Shown: piece by piece, positions 10,499 to 19,746 of the stretch
Layout: every line of letters starts with the position of its first letter
Numbering within the stretch: the stretch's first letter is position 1
Source of the DNA: Deltaproteobacteria bacterium RBG_13_61_14
GTDB taxonomy: Bacteria > RBG-13-61-14
Length of the DNA: 53,843 bases
Assembly: GCA_001797815.1 (NCBI GenBank)
Contig: MGQK01000130.1
Coordinates: 22,213-76,055 of the forward strand
Direction: 5' to 3'
Program-made: the position numbers and the translations under genes
The notes under the pieces: model-generated
Database searches by the model: none
Seen by the model: the letters and a program-made list of their open reading frames with translations, nothing else
What the model was told of the DNA's origin: nothing

Positions 10499-12481
10499 CT
10501 ACCGCGGCCGGCGTTTTATCAGCCGACCCGAGCCGAGCAGCCCGAGCAGTCCGACCACTGCCGCCCAGCCCGCCGGGTCGGACGCGGCCGCCACCGAGAG
10601 ACAGCCCGGGCCGGAGCCGGAGTCGGTCGAGTGCAGCTTCGGGCCGGAAGCATCGGCCGGCGGCGGATTGGCCGGCGGCTCCACCGGCGGTTCGACCGGA
10701 GGAGGTTCCTCGTCCGGGGTGGTCCAGGTGCCCAGCGCAAAAATGGGGAAGAACTGATTCATCGCGCAAGTGACGTTGTCGGCGACCGGGTCCACTTCCG
10801 AAGGCAGCGCCATCCAGGCGCCGGACTCCTCGTCGTAGCGGGCCAGGACCAGTCCGGTTTCCGCAACCGAGGTGCCGTCCACGATTCCGTCGTCGTCTTC
10901 ATCCGCATAGGCGATCTTGATTATTCCCGCCTGGCCGTCCAACAACTGCGTTTGGCCGTTTTCCAGTTCGAGTTTCAAGAAAACGCCGGTGGGAGCCAGG
11001 GGGGCTTCCGGCTGGATCAGGTCGGTATAAAGGGCCGGATCGCCCTCGGTCAAGACGCCGTAGGTGGATTCGCTCAAACCCGCCCCCGGAATGACCGCGG
11101 TCGCCTCGACCCCCGCGCTGGAGGTAAGGAGCAACACCAGCGCGGTGTCCTGATCGGCTGGAGTGGACTGAACTACCTGGTTTTCGCCCAAATAATTTTG
11201 ACTTTCCCAGATGTTCACCTCGACGCCGACCAACTCCACCAGCAGGACCGTATCATTATAGTCCCAATCAGCCAAGTCCGCGGGCAGATCCTCAAAGCCG
11301 ACCAGGTAGCGCAGGGGGTCGGTCCGCTGAACGCGGGCGAACTCGCTGTTGGAATAATGGTCATACTCGCCCAAACCCCAGTTGTTGGCATCCACGTGGA
11401 TATGGAAGATCAACTCTTCAGCGGAAAGGAAGGGGGTGGACACCACCTTGCCCACGTTTTTCAAACTGTGTTTAATCAGCAACTGGGAGATGGGCTGATC
11501 CAAATAGATGTCGTTGCTGAGATCGGCGCTGGCTTCGAGCAGGGTGACGCGGACGCGCCATTGCCCCTCGGGGATGATGAAATTATCGCAGGGGTTAGGA
11601 TCGGGGAAATCCAGCCATTGGGTGGTGGCGATGTCCCAGGAGCCCAGCGGGCTGCACATGTTGTAAAAATAGAGAGTTTGAGTGCAATCGTTGAAGATGC
11701 TGCTTTCCGTGCCGGACCAGCACTGGTTCACCGGAGGAGGAAGTTTGATCGGCGTCTGCCAAACGCCGTCCACTTTGATGGAACGATAGACGTTGCTTAA
11801 ATCCGAGAGGAACATGTATTTGCCGGTATAGGAAACATTGGGAGCGACCTGGGCGATGGAGTTATTGATGACGGGACCCATGTTTTCCGACTTCTGCCAA
11901 ACGCCGTCCACCTTGTGGGAAATATAGAGGTCGAAATTGCCGTAGCCGCCCGGCCGATTGCTCGTGTAGATCAGGGTCTGGCCGTCAACCGAAATCTGGG
12001 GCGCATAATCCCAATAAGTGGTGTTAATATTAGCCCCCAAAACCACCGGCTGCTGCCAGACCCCGTTGATGTTTTCCGAGACCCAGATGTCCGTGTCGTC
12101 CGCCTGGCGGGTGCCCGGGTTGAAGGGGCTTGGGCGGTTGGAATGGAAATACATGTAACGGCCGTCGAGAGTAAGGCTGGGGTGGCCGTCCCAGCTCAAA
12201 GGATCGTTCAACGGCTCGGGCAGGCGCTCGGGCGCGGTCCAGAGCCCGTCCACCAGATGCGAGACAAAGATTTCCATCCCGCATCGGCTACAGGTGCCTC
12301 CTGGAATGCGGTCCGAGGCGATATAAACGGTCTTGCCGTCCGCGGAGATCCAGGGCGTAACGTCGCGCTTGGCGGAATTAAGTTCGGTGATGTATTGCGG
12401 CGCCGACCATTCTTCCGCATAAAGCGTGGCAGGGAGCAAAAAAGCCAACGAAAAAATGACCTTCAGGTTTCTGGCTCTCAT
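10499..12481 (-). CDS. secreted PD40 (TolB-like) repeat protein with Cys-containing C-terminal anchor
   Basis: 660 residues. A signal peptide (FSLAFLLPATLYAEE) is followed by TolB-type PD40 blades: SADGKTVYIASDRIPGG, TLDGRYMYFHSNRP, SVDGQTLIYTSNRPGG. Residues about 300-430 hold a DUF4114-like region (DWDYNDTVLLVEL). A calcium-loop-like acidic stretch (ADEDDDGIVDG) follows, then a proline-rich linker and a tail of GSGPGC, a hydrophobic helix and RRPR. Such Cys/helix/Arg tails resemble sorting signals (GlyGly-CTERM, MYXO-CTERM, Synerg-CTERM). It is probably displayed on the surface; the ligand is unknown. AGGAGG precedes the ATG. Confidence 0.85.
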   Translation of the reverse strand: MRARNLKVIFSLAFLLPATLYAEEWSAPQYITELNSAKRDVTPWISADGKTVYIASDRIPGGTCSRCGMEIFVSHLVDGLWTAPERLPEPLNDPLSWDGHPSLTLDGRYMYFHSNRPSPFNPGTRQADDTDIWVSENINGVWQQPVVLGANINTTYWDYAPQISVDGQTLIYTSNRPGGYGNFDLYISHKVDGVWQKSENMGPVINNSIAQVAPNVSYTGKYMFLSDLSNVYRSIKVDGVWQTPIKLPPPVNQCWSGTESSIFNDCTQTLYFYNMCSPLGSWDIATTQWLDFPDPNPCDNFIIPEGQWRVRVTLLEASADLSNDIYLDQPISQLLIKHSLKNVGKVVSTPFLSAEELIFHIHVDANNWGLGEYDHYSNSEFARVQRTDPLRYLVGFEDLPADLADWDYNDTVLLVELVGVEVNIWESQNYLGENQVVQSTPADQDTALVLLLTSSAGVEATAVIPGAGLSESTYGVLTEGDPALYTDLIQPEAPLAPTGVFLKLELENGQTQLLDGQAGIIKIAYADEDDDGIVDGTSVAETGLVLARYDEESGAWMALPSEVDPVADNVTCAMNQFFPIFALGTWTTPDEEPPPVEPPVEPPANPPPADASGPKLHSTDSGSGPGCLSVAAASDPAGWAAVVGLLGLLGSGRLIKRRPR

Positions 12482-12538
12482 CTCTTCCCCCTCCTTTGGC
12501 TGAGAGAACTAAAGAGTTTACGCCTGATACTCAAAACA

Positions 12539-12568
12539 AGTAAAATTTACCTAATTCATCATTGTCAA
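12539..12568 (-). promoter_or_regulatory. candidate sigma-70 promoter for the PD40 gene
   Basis: On the minus strand a perfect TTGACA (12563-12568) lies 18 bp before TTTACT (12539-12544), about 60 bp upstream of the PD40 start codon. Confidence 0.5.
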
Positions 12569-12591
12569 AGATTTTTTACTATTGCCCACCC

Positions 12592-12669
12592 TCAGTTTTT
12601 AAGAACCCGCGCGTTGGCGCAGAGCACCACGTCGTTACAGCCGTCGCCGTTGCCGAAGAAAATGAACAA
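12592..12669 (-). pseudogene. 3' remnant of an FG-GAP/VCBS-like repeat gene
   Basis: The minus strand encodes FFGNGDGCNDVVLCANAR and a few more residues before a stop, and is preceded at once by another stop. FGNGDG is the signature of FG-GAP beta-propeller repeats, so this 25-codon piece looks like the surviving tail of a deleted surface-protein gene. It lies just upstream of the PD40 promoter. It may be a chance reading. Confidence 0.4.
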
Positions 12670-12736
12670 CTAATCTGTATCCCATTGAAAAATATGCAAA
12701 AATTATGCCTTAAATCTTTTCTCTTTCTTTTTAATG

Positions 12737-12882
12737 CTTAGTGCAGGGTTTCATAAATGGTGTTCCATATTATTGTCTGGACCCAAATCATCGGCCGCCG
12801 GTAGGGGCGGTTCGCTAACCGCCCCTACCCGTCCCTGACGTAATCTCGATACGTCATCGAATTTATGAAACCCTGCACTAAG
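12737..12882. repeat. MITE-like element 1 with terminal inverted 31-bp-family repeats
   Basis: The left end CTTAGTGCAGGGTTTCATAA is the exact reverse complement of the right end (21 bp perfect at 12738-12758 and 12861-12881). The right-hand repeat 12852-12882 starts CGTCATCGAA and recurs at 13039-13069 and 19839-19869. A 28-nt GTAGGGGC palindrome (12801-12828) sits inside. No coding potential is visible. Confidence 0.75.
12801..12828. repeat. 28-nt REP palindrome, GTAGGGGC family
   Basis: A perfect 12-bp stem GTAGGGGCGGTT / AACCGCCCCTAC with loop CGCT. Confidence 0.85.
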
Positions 12883-13069
12883 GCTATTTCATAAATATCA
12901 TGACGTATTCTTGATCTTCATATCAGTCCTGGGACACCGAAAGGCTACCCCCCTCTCCTTATCCTCTCCCCCGCTGGGGGGAGAGGGGAGGGTGAGGGGG
13001 AGCGTGATGGGGCAAGGCGGGAGCGAGCAGTGAAAGGACGTCATCGAAATTATGAACTGGAGCACTTAG
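12878..13069. repeat. MITE-like element 2 and internal palindrome
   Basis: The left end contains TTTCATAAATATCATGACG (12887-12905) and the right end is a 31-bp copy (13039-13069) starting CGTCATCGAA and ending CACTTAG, in inverted orientation. A C-rich/G-rich palindrome (about 12949-13003, CCCCTCTCC opposite GGGGAGAGGGG) lies between. No gene is seen. Confidence 0.6.
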
Positions 13070-13152
13070 GCACAAAATTAACCTGCCGATTAGATAAAGA
13101 TTTATCAATTCTTGCCATCATTATGAAGTTATTGCGAGGTGGGATGGCGAAG

Positions 13153-13189
13153 GGGACAGGCACCAATAGATAGAGTCGGTGCCTGTCCC
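13153..13189. terminator. 12-bp stem palindrome after the RND gene, possible terminator
   Basis: GGGACAGGCACC (13153-13164) pairs with GGTGCCTGTCCC (13178-13189) and is followed on the plus strand by five T. It ends 8 bp past the RND stop codon on the minus strand, where no T-run follows, so termination of the efflux operon is likely but unproven. It could also be a dispersed palindrome. Confidence 0.5.
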
Positions 13190-13197
13190 TTTTTCGA

Positions 13198-16100
13198 TTA
13201 GGCGCCGCCACCGCCGGGGGAAGGCTCAGGCGAGGGCTCGGGTTTTTTACGGCGGAACAGGTTCTTGAGGTCCAGGGCCAGGTCGTCCATTACCTCATAG
13301 ACCGCCGGGATGATAACCAGGGTGAGGAAGGTCGAAGAGAAGAGTCCTCCCACCACCACAATGCCCAGCGGTTGTTGCATCTCCATGCCCTCGGCGCGGC
13401 CCATGGCGATCGGCAGCACCCCGAAGAGGGTGGTAAGCGCGGTCATCAGGATCGGCCGCAGCCGGGTGCGGCCGGCTTCGATGATGGCCTGCCGGCGCTC
13501 CATGCCCTGGCGGTGGAACTCGAGCAGGAAGTCCACGAAGACGATGGAGTTGGTGGCCACGATGCCGATCAGCATGATTAGCCCGATAAAGGCGGTGACC
13601 CCGAACCCGGTGTCGGTGAGGTAAAGCCCGATCACCGCGCCGGTGAAGGAGAAGAGCGCGGCCGGCACCATGATGGTAAAGGGGTGGATCAGGGACTCAT
13701 ACAGGCTGGCCAGCACCATGTAAACCAGGAGCACCCCGAGGGCGAACATGATGGCCAGGTCCTGGAAGGCCTCCATCTGGTCCTTGCGCTCGCCGCCGAA
13801 ATCAATGAAATAGCCTTCCGGGATGACGACCCCGACCAGGGCGGTTTCAATATCCGCGATAATCGAGCCCAGGGGCCGGTCGGTCTTGTTGGCCTCCACT
13901 GAGACCACCCGCTTGGAGTTCTCCCGCTTGATTTGGGCCGGGCCTTGGCCGAGGCGCGGCCGGCTCACGTCGCGCAGGGGCACGGTGAAGCCGAGCGGAG
14001 AGGCCAGGGGCAGATCCGAGATTTTTTCGGACGAGTTCCGATCCTCTTCCTGGAGGCGCACCCGGATATCGTGCTCTTCCCCGAACTCCCGATACAGGCT
14101 GGCCACCTCGCCGTCCACCGCGGCGCGCAAGGCCATGGCCGCCTGGCCGGCAACCATGCCGTAATTGGAAAGCCGGGTGCGATCGAGCTCGTAGCGAAGC
14201 TCCGGCGTGCCTTCTTCCAGGGTGGTGGTCACGTCCTTCACTCCCTCGATGCCCTTAATCGCGCCCACGATCTGGTCGGAGATCTTGCCCAGCATCTGGA
14301 AGTCATCGCCGAAGATTTTGATCGCGATCGGCTTGGTGGCCTGGAACTGCATGCTCCCGGCCTCGCGGAAGCTGATCTTGGCGCCCGGGGTCTCGCGGAT
14401 CAACTCGTCCCAGGCGGCCCGCAGCTCGGGGTCGGTGGTCACCCGGCCTTCCACCTTTTTCGGGAACATGATCATCATAGTGGCTTGATGGGTGCCCTGC
14501 TCGCCGCCGAAAAAGGCTTCCCGCTTGGGGTCGCCCGACTTGCCCATGATAATAAAGAGCCGCTTCACGTCCTTGAATCGGGCCATCTTTTGCTCGACCC
14601 GGTCCACCAGTTTGATGGTTTCCGGAAGACTCGAGCCTACCGGCAGGTCCATTTTGGCCTCATATATGCCGCCGATGAAGCGGGGGATGAACTCGGTGGG
14701 AAGGGCTGCGGCCATCATGCCGGTCAGGACCAGGATCAGGGTGGCCAGGGTCAGCACCTTGCCCTTGTTGTCCAAAACCCAACCCAGCAGGCCGGCGTAG
14801 GCGTTCTGCACCCTCTCGAAAATATGGAGGCTGCGTTTGGAGCCTTTGCCGTGGGGCTTGAGGACCCGGGAGGCCAGCATGGGCACCACGGTGAAGGAGA
14901 TGAGCAGCGAGGCCATGAGCGCGAAGAAGATGGTGGCGGCAAAGGGGCCGAACAATTGGGAGGAAAGCCCCTCGGTAAAGGCGACCGGCAGGAAGATAAT
15001 CACCGCCACCAGGGTGGCCGCGGTCACCGCGACGCTCACTTCCTGGAACCCTTTTTCCGCGGCCGAGTGGGGATGTTCGCCCAGGTCAATGTGGCGGTAG
15101 ATGTTTTCCATCACCACGATCGAGTCGTCCACCAACTTGCCCACCGCGATCACCATCGCGCCCAGGGTCATGATGTTCAGGGTATAGCCGACAAAATACA
15201 TGCAGACCACGGCCAGGAGCAAAGAGAGCGGAATGGAGAGCGCGACAATTAAGGTCGGCCGGATCTGCCACAGGAAAACCAGGAGCACAATCACCGCGTA
15301 GATGGCGCCCTCGACCGCGGAGGAGCGCAACGCCGCAATTGAGTCCTCGACGATTTCGGAGAGATCGAAGCTGGTGTTGAGTTCCACCCCTTGGGGCAAA
15401 GCTTTCTGGATCTCCGGGACCTTGGCCTTGACCGCCCGGGCCACGGTGACTATGTTGGCATCGGTCTCTTTCATCACGGCCAGACCCACGCCGGAATGAG
15501 GCCCGGTCTGGTCAATGATCCGGACCGCGCCCAAAAACTCCTGGAAGCCGTCTTGGACCTCGCCGATGTCCCGGAGCCGGATGGGCGAGATCGCGCCCTG
15601 GCCGGCCAGGGGCTGGGGCATCCCGGAGAGCGCCTGCAACTGCTGCTGCTGGCGCTGGGCCGGGGTCATGCCGTTGCCCACCACCAGGTTCTCCAGGTCC
15701 TCGAGGCTGGCGAACTCGCCCTCGCCCTTGACCCGGAAGCGCATCCCGCTCTGCTCGAAATGGCCGGCGGTCAGGTCCAGGTTCTGGTAGCGGACGGCGG
15801 CGATCACGTCGTTGATGCCCAGGTTGTAGGCGATCAGCTTGTCTTTGTCCAGGTTGACCTGGATCTCGCGCTGGCGGCCGCCCATCACCGCCACCGAGGC
15901 CACGCCCGGCAGCCGCTCGAGCAGGGGAGCCACCTGGTCCTCGCCGATCTTGCCCAGCTCCGAGATATGCCGGCCCTCGCCCCGGATATTCAAGAACATC
16001 ACCGGCATTTCCTTCATGTTAATCCGCATAATGATCGGGTCTTCGGCGCCTTCGGGCATGTATTTCTTGACCATCCCGATTTTTTCCCGGAGGTCGGTGG

Positions 16101-16413
16101 AAGCGGTATCCAGGTTGGTGCCCCAGTTGAACTCGGCGTTGATCACGCAGGTCCCCTCGCCCGAGGTGGAATTGACGTTCTTGATGTTGGCCACGGTCTT
16201 GATCACGCCCTCCAGCGGCCGGGCCACCGTGCGCTCGATTTCCTCCGGGCCGGCCCCCTCGTAGCGGATGATTGTCATCAGGTTGGGAAAGGCGATATCG
16301 GGCATCAAGTCCAGGGGCGTCTTCCACAAGGCGATGCCGCCGACCAGCACCGCGATCAGCATTCCCATCACGACCGTGACCGGCCGCTTGACTGGAAAGT
16401 TGAACAGGTTCAT
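13198..16413 (-). CDS. RND efflux transporter, inner-membrane permease (HAE1/AcrB type)
   Basis: 1071 residues, full length. N-terminal NLFNFPVKRPVTVVMGMLIA and the first porter domain are followed by TM4 carrying the proton-relay pair in GKLVDDSIVVMENIYRHI, then the second porter domain (IKIFGDDFQML, TLEEGTPELRYELDR) and C-terminal helices (GVTAFIGLIMLIGIVATNSI). This is the drug/lipophile type, not the heavy-metal type. It pumps substrates across the outer membrane with the MFP and TolC partners encoded 3 bp and about 0.9 kb upstream. The substrate is unknown; the linked TetR repressor suggests a small hydrophobic inducer. Confidence 0.96.
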   Translation of the reverse strand: MNLFNFPVKRPVTVVMGMLIAVLVGGIALWKTPLDLMPDIAFPNLMTIIRYEGAGPEEIERTVARPLEGVIKTVANIKNVNSTSGEGTCVINAEFNWGTNLDTASTDLREKIGMVKKYMPEGAEDPIIMRINMKEMPVMFLNIRGEGRHISELGKIGEDQVAPLLERLPGVASVAVMGGRQREIQVNLDKDKLIAYNLGINDVIAAVRYQNLDLTAGHFEQSGMRFRVKGEGEFASLEDLENLVVGNGMTPAQRQQQQLQALSGMPQPLAGQGAISPIRLRDIGEVQDGFQEFLGAVRIIDQTGPHSGVGLAVMKETDANIVTVARAVKAKVPEIQKALPQGVELNTSFDLSEIVEDSIAALRSSAVEGAIYAVIVLLVFLWQIRPTLIVALSIPLSLLLAVVCMYFVGYTLNIMTLGAMVIAVGKLVDDSIVVMENIYRHIDLGEHPHSAAEKGFQEVSVAVTAATLVAVIIFLPVAFTEGLSSQLFGPFAATIFFALMASLLISFTVVPMLASRVLKPHGKGSKRSLHIFERVQNAYAGLLGWVLDNKGKVLTLATLILVLTGMMAAALPTEFIPRFIGGIYEAKMDLPVGSSLPETIKLVDRVEQKMARFKDVKRLFIIMGKSGDPKREAFFGGEQGTHQATMMIMFPKKVEGRVTTDPELRAAWDELIRETPGAKISFREAGSMQFQATKPIAIKIFGDDFQMLGKISDQIVGAIKGIEGVKDVTTTLEEGTPELRYELDRTRLSNYGMVAGQAAMALRAAVDGEVASLYREFGEEHDIRVRLQEEDRNSSEKISDLPLASPLGFTVPLRDVSRPRLGQGPAQIKRENSKRVVSVEANKTDRPLGSIIADIETALVGVVIPEGYFIDFGGERKDQMEAFQDLAIMFALGVLLVYMVLASLYESLIHPFTIMVPAALFSFTGAVIGLYLTDTGFGVTAFIGLIMLIGIVATNSIVFVDFLLEFHRQGMERRQAIIEAGRTRLRPILMTALTTLFGVLPIAMGRAEGMEMQQPLGIVVVGGLFSSTFLTLVIIPAVYEVMDDLALDLKNLFRRKKPEPSPEPSPGGGGA

Positions 16414-16416
16414 TCC

Positions 16417-17343
16417 TTACTCCCCTTCCACGAGCTCCGCACGGCGGGCGATTCGGGCCTTGGCGCCATCCTGGAGAAAGGCCTGGTCCTCCGCCACCAC
16501 CAGGTCGCCCAGCTTGACCCCGTCCAGAATCTCATAACTTTTCAGGTCATAATAGCCGAGCTTCACCGGCTGCATGTGCACCCGGTCCGAGCCCAGGACA
16601 AACACCACGTTTTCGCCCCGGCGCTGCACCACCACCTCCTTGGGCAGCACCGGCACTCCCTGGTGCCGGTCCGCCACCAGTTCGATGGTGGTGAACATGC
16701 CCGGCCGGAGCTTGCGCTCGGGATTGGGGATCATGATTTCCACCGTGGCGGTGTGGGAGAAGGAATCCAGGGTGGGCGAAATCCGATAGACCGAGCCTTC
16801 AAACACCCGGTCGGGAAACGCCTCGGTGAGCACCCGCGCCGGCAGGCCCGGTTTGAGTTTGCCATAATCTTCTTCGATCACGCTGGTCTTCACCCGCACC
16901 CGGTCAATCTTCATCACCACCGCCAGCGGAAACTGAGGCGCGACCATGGCCCCGGGGTCAAAGGCCAGCTTGGCCACAATGCCCCGGACCGGACTCTCCA
17001 CCGGGTATTCGGCAAAGGTGACCCCGATCTCGTCCCGGTTCACGTAGGCGATCACCTGGTCCTTGCCCACCTCATCCCCCTCCCGCACCACATTGCGGGT
17101 AAGCTTGCCCGGAATCTTGGAGATCACGTTCACCCTCTCGTCCGGCTCGATCCATCCGGTCAGATCAATGATGTCTTCGATGCTGCCGTTTTTCACTTCC
17201 ATCACCACCACCGGAATGACGGACTCCGCCACCGTGGTCTCCTGCTTGGCCCTGAACTTCAGAGCCATCTGGATCCCCACCGCCGCGATCCCGGCCAGGA
17301 TGATGAACAGGACCACCAAAAAAACAATGCTGCTTCGTTTCAT
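16417..17343 (-). CDS. RND efflux membrane fusion protein (HlyD/AcrA family)
   Basis: 308 residues. One N-terminal anchor (SIVFLVVLFIILAGIAAVG), a barrel-sandwich lipoyl-like domain (GWIEPDERVNVISKIPGKLT, ESPVRGIVAKL), then beta-barrel and membrane-proximal domains (HTATVEIMIPNPERKLRPGM). The hairpin between the lipoyl halves is very short (VGKDQVIAYVNRDEIGVT), so it reaches less far than AcrA. It bridges the RND pump and the TolC channel. Its ATG overlaps the tolC-like stop by four bases and its stop is 3 bp before the RND start. Confidence 0.93.
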   Translation of the reverse strand: MKRSSIVFLVVLFIILAGIAAVGIQMALKFRAKQETTVAESVIPVVVMEVKNGSIEDIIDLTGWIEPDERVNVISKIPGKLTRNVVREGDEVGKDQVIAYVNRDEIGVTFAEYPVESPVRGIVAKLAFDPGAMVAPQFPLAVVMKIDRVRVKTSVIEEDYGKLKPGLPARVLTEAFPDRVFEGSVYRISPTLDSFSHTATVEIMIPNPERKLRPGMFTTIELVADRHQGVPVLPKEVVVQRRGENVVFVLGSDRVHMQPVKLGYYDLKSYEILDGVKLGDLVVAEDQAFLQDGAKARIARRAELVEGE

Positions 17344-18797
17344 GGAGCAACCTCCTCCATCCGCCCAATCGCCTTTTCCAGGCTGGCCTGGGCCAAGAGA
17401 TAATCGTGGACCGCCAACAGGTAGTCGGCCTGCGCCCGAGTCAGCAACACCTCGGCGTCCAACACGTCCAAATGGTTCACCAGACCCACCGAGTAGCGGT
17501 CTTCCGAGACCTTGTAGTTCTTTTCCGCGGCCTGGACGCTTTTTTCGGTGGCCGCAATCCGCTCTTCCGCGGCCCCCAGGGTCAGCGCCGCGGCGGTCAC
17601 CTCCGCCTCGATCCCGGCCTTGAGCGCCGCCTGATTCATTTCGATCTGGTCCTTCAAGCCCTGCGCATTCTTCATCTCGCCCCGCGCGGCCAGACCGTCG
17701 AAAAGCGGCATGGAAAAGCTCAAGCCGGCCTGCCAGCCGTCGCGCCAGATCGTGTCATTCGGCGGCAATTCCTGGCCCCGGTTCCACTGGTAGTTGGCAA
17801 ACGCCCCCACCGTGGGTAAGTAACCTGCCCGCGCAATCTTCTTCAGCCGGTCCGCCTGTTCGTAGCGCAGTTCCAGGCCCTTCAGCTCGGGCCGAGCTAA
17901 AGCCGCGGCATGTTTCAACGCCGGAATCTCCTCCACCGGGGCCGGGGCATAAGCCAGCTCCCCCTCGATATCTGCCGGCGTCTCCAGGTCGAGGTTGAGC
18001 ACGGCGAGCAAGCGCACCTTCGAAAGCTCCAGGCCGTTGTGCACCTGGATCTGCTGAGGCCGGATCGAACTCAGTTGCGCCTCCACCTGCAAGAGGTCCA
18101 GGTTGGACACCATCCCCTGCCGATATAAGTCCTGCACCCGCTTGTAGTGCGCCTCCATGGTGGCAAACGACTTGTCCACCACTTCCACCATCGCCCGGGC
18201 CAGGAGCACCCCGTAAAACGCCTGCTTCACCTGAAAGACCGTGTCCAGCTCCATCCGCCGAAGGTCCTCCTCCTGGGCCCGCGTCTCCAGCCGGGCCGCC
18301 TGATACCCGTTCACCACCCGGCCCCCGGTGAACAACGGCATCTGCGCCTCGAGCTTGGCGTTGTAAATGTTGCCTTCCCGGGTGTTGCTCATCTCAAATC
18401 CAGCTGTAGGATATTTGTGGATGTGATCCGGCGGGACCGGGTCGCCCTGGCTGTTGGCCACCGGGAAGGAAGTATCCAACATGGTTGGGGTCCCGATCTT
18501 GAATTCGGTCAAGGTATTGGACCGCACCAGGGCCCCGCTCGCCGTCAGCTTGGGAAAAAAATTGGCCCGCGCACTGATCTGTTTGCCCTGGCTGGCCCGT
18601 ACTCTTGCCTCCGCCGCCCGCAACTGCGGGTTGTTGGCCAGGCCCAAACGCAGGCTCTCCTCCAAACTCAACCGCAGCACCTCCGTGGCGCGGGTGCCCA
18701 CACCCGCATCCATTCCCTCGGATGGCGCCTGTCCCAAAAAGACCGGCGCCGCCACAATCAGCCCGATCGAGAACCACCGACTTCGCACCCTTCTCAA
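17340..18797 (-). CDS. TolC-family outer-membrane efflux protein
   Basis: 485 residues with a signal peptide (WFSIGLIVAAPVFLGQAP) and two OEP repeats: LSLEESLRLGLANNPQLRAAEARV in the first half and RPELKGLELRYEQADRLKKIARAGYLPTVG in the second, ending in a long helix (LDVLDAEVLLTRAQADYLLAVHDY region). It forms the trimeric exit duct. The TTG start at 18797 is preceded by AGGAGG at ideal spacing; an in-frame GTG at 18788 has no such site. It lies 20 bp after the tetR gene, so the four genes form one operon. Confidence 0.94.
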   Translation of the reverse strand: MRRVRSRWFSIGLIVAAPVFLGQAPSEGMDAGVGTRATEVLRLSLEESLRLGLANNPQLRAAEARVRASQGKQISARANFFPKLTASGALVRSNTLTEFKIGTPTMLDTSFPVANSQGDPVPPDHIHKYPTAGFEMSNTREGNIYNAKLEAQMPLFTGGRVVNGYQAARLETRAQEEDLRRMELDTVFQVKQAFYGVLLARAMVEVVDKSFATMEAHYKRVQDLYRQGMVSNLDLLQVEAQLSSIRPQQIQVHNGLELSKVRLLAVLNLDLETPADIEGELAYAPAPVEEIPALKHAAALARPELKGLELRYEQADRLKKIARAGYLPTVGAFANYQWNRGQELPPNDTIWRDGWQAGLSFSMPLFDGLAARGEMKNAQGLKDQIEMNQAALKAGIEAEVTAAALTLGAAEERIAATEKSVQAAEKNYKVSEDRYSVGLVNHLDVLDAEVLLTRAQADYLLAVHDYLLAQASLEKAIGRMEEVAP

Positions 18798-18817
18798 CTT
18801 GGTTCCTCCTTCATTTC

Positions 18818-19450
18818 TTATCCTTTCGCGCTGCCGCGGTAAAAGATATCCAGAATCACCGGCTTCTTCTCCCGAAGCGTCCCCTTGGGCTCGGTTTCAA
18901 TCCATAAGAAAAGGAACGAGTTCATCACCCCCATGAAGCAAAGCGCCAACTCCTCCGGCTCATGGGCCTTAAAGGCGCCTTGCGCAATCCCCTGCTTGAA
19001 TACCTCCACCAGCTCGGCGATGAAACTCAAATACTTGGCCCGCACCACCTGAGCCAACTCCCCTTTCATCGGCCACTCGAAATGATCCTGGTGCATCGAA
19101 AAAATCTTGAAAAAGTCCCGGTTCGCCTCGAAATAATCAATCAGGCTGTCCACCACCGCTTCCAGCTTTTCCGCCGGGCCTTTCGCCTGGTCTTTCCGGA
19201 CGCGCACGTCCGCTTCGATCTTCTCGATCTCTTCCCGCAACAGGGTTAAGTAAAGCGCCTCTTTGCTCTTGAAAAAATTGTAAAGCGAACCGGTGCTGAA
19301 CTCCGCTTCTTTCGCGATCTCGCTCATAGTCGTGTTGTGGAAACCCTTGCCGGCAAAGAGGCGCATGGCCGCAGCCATGATCTCGTTCCTTCGCATCAGG
19401 AACTCTCGTTCTTTGCGGCTTATCTTCCCATTCTCTGAACTCTCGTTCAT
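18818..19450 (-). CDS. TetR/AcrR family transcriptional regulator
   Basis: 210 residues. The N-terminal helix-turn-helix reads RRNEIMAAAMRLFAGKGFHN and STGSLYNFFKSKEAL, typical of TetR; the C-terminal ligand domain is divergent. As the first gene of the tetR-tolC-mfp-rnd operon it probably represses its own promoter until a pump substrate binds. GGAG precedes the ATG. The promoter at 19487-19515 overlaps a small palindrome that could be its operator. Confidence 0.94.
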   Translation of the reverse strand: MNESSENGKISRKEREFLMRRNEIMAAAMRLFAGKGFHNTTMSEIAKEAEFSTGSLYNFFKSKEALYLTLLREEIEKIEADVRVRKDQAKGPAEKLEAVVDSLIDYFEANRDFFKIFSMHQDHFEWPMKGELAQVVRAKYLSFIAELVEVFKQGIAQGAFKAHEPEELALCFMGVMNSFLFLWIETEPKGTLREKKPVILDIFYRGSAKG

Positions 19451-19481
19451 TTTTCAACTCCAAGATTCAAATAATGAGGCA

Positions 19482-19515
19482 AGCTTAAGCTAATCCAATC
19501 TCTGCCTTTTGTCAA
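19482..19515 (-). promoter_or_regulatory. efflux-operon promoter with overlapping palindrome
   Basis: Minus strand: perfect TTGACA (19510-19515), 17-bp spacer, TAGCTT (19487-19492). The -10 box overlaps the 10-bp perfect palindrome AGCTTAAGCT (19482-19491), a plausible but short TetR operator. This is 37 bp before the tetR start codon. Confidence 0.55.
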
Positions 19516-19746
19516 GTTTTTTCTCTCCTCGGAATTTTTCTGTCCAGGTTCAGATACATGGTAAACACTCTGCCTTCCTTCCTGGCGCGCCAGCGAGCGC
19601 GCCGTTCGGCTGAGCTCACGGCCGAAGCCCTAGGGTGGAGGCGCGCGCCGTCTGTCTTCGACCCTGAGGCTCAGACCGAAGGGAGCGCAAACACCCAAAG
19701 GCGCTTGACGCCTTCTTCTCTTGGCGTCTTCGCCCCCTACCGACCT

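Noticed and set aside
15391-17403. 670-codon plus-strand open frame opposite the RND and MFP genes
   Set aside because: Antisense frame of high-GC genes; the His/Asp/Gly-rich product has no family features and both minus-strand genes are unmistakable.
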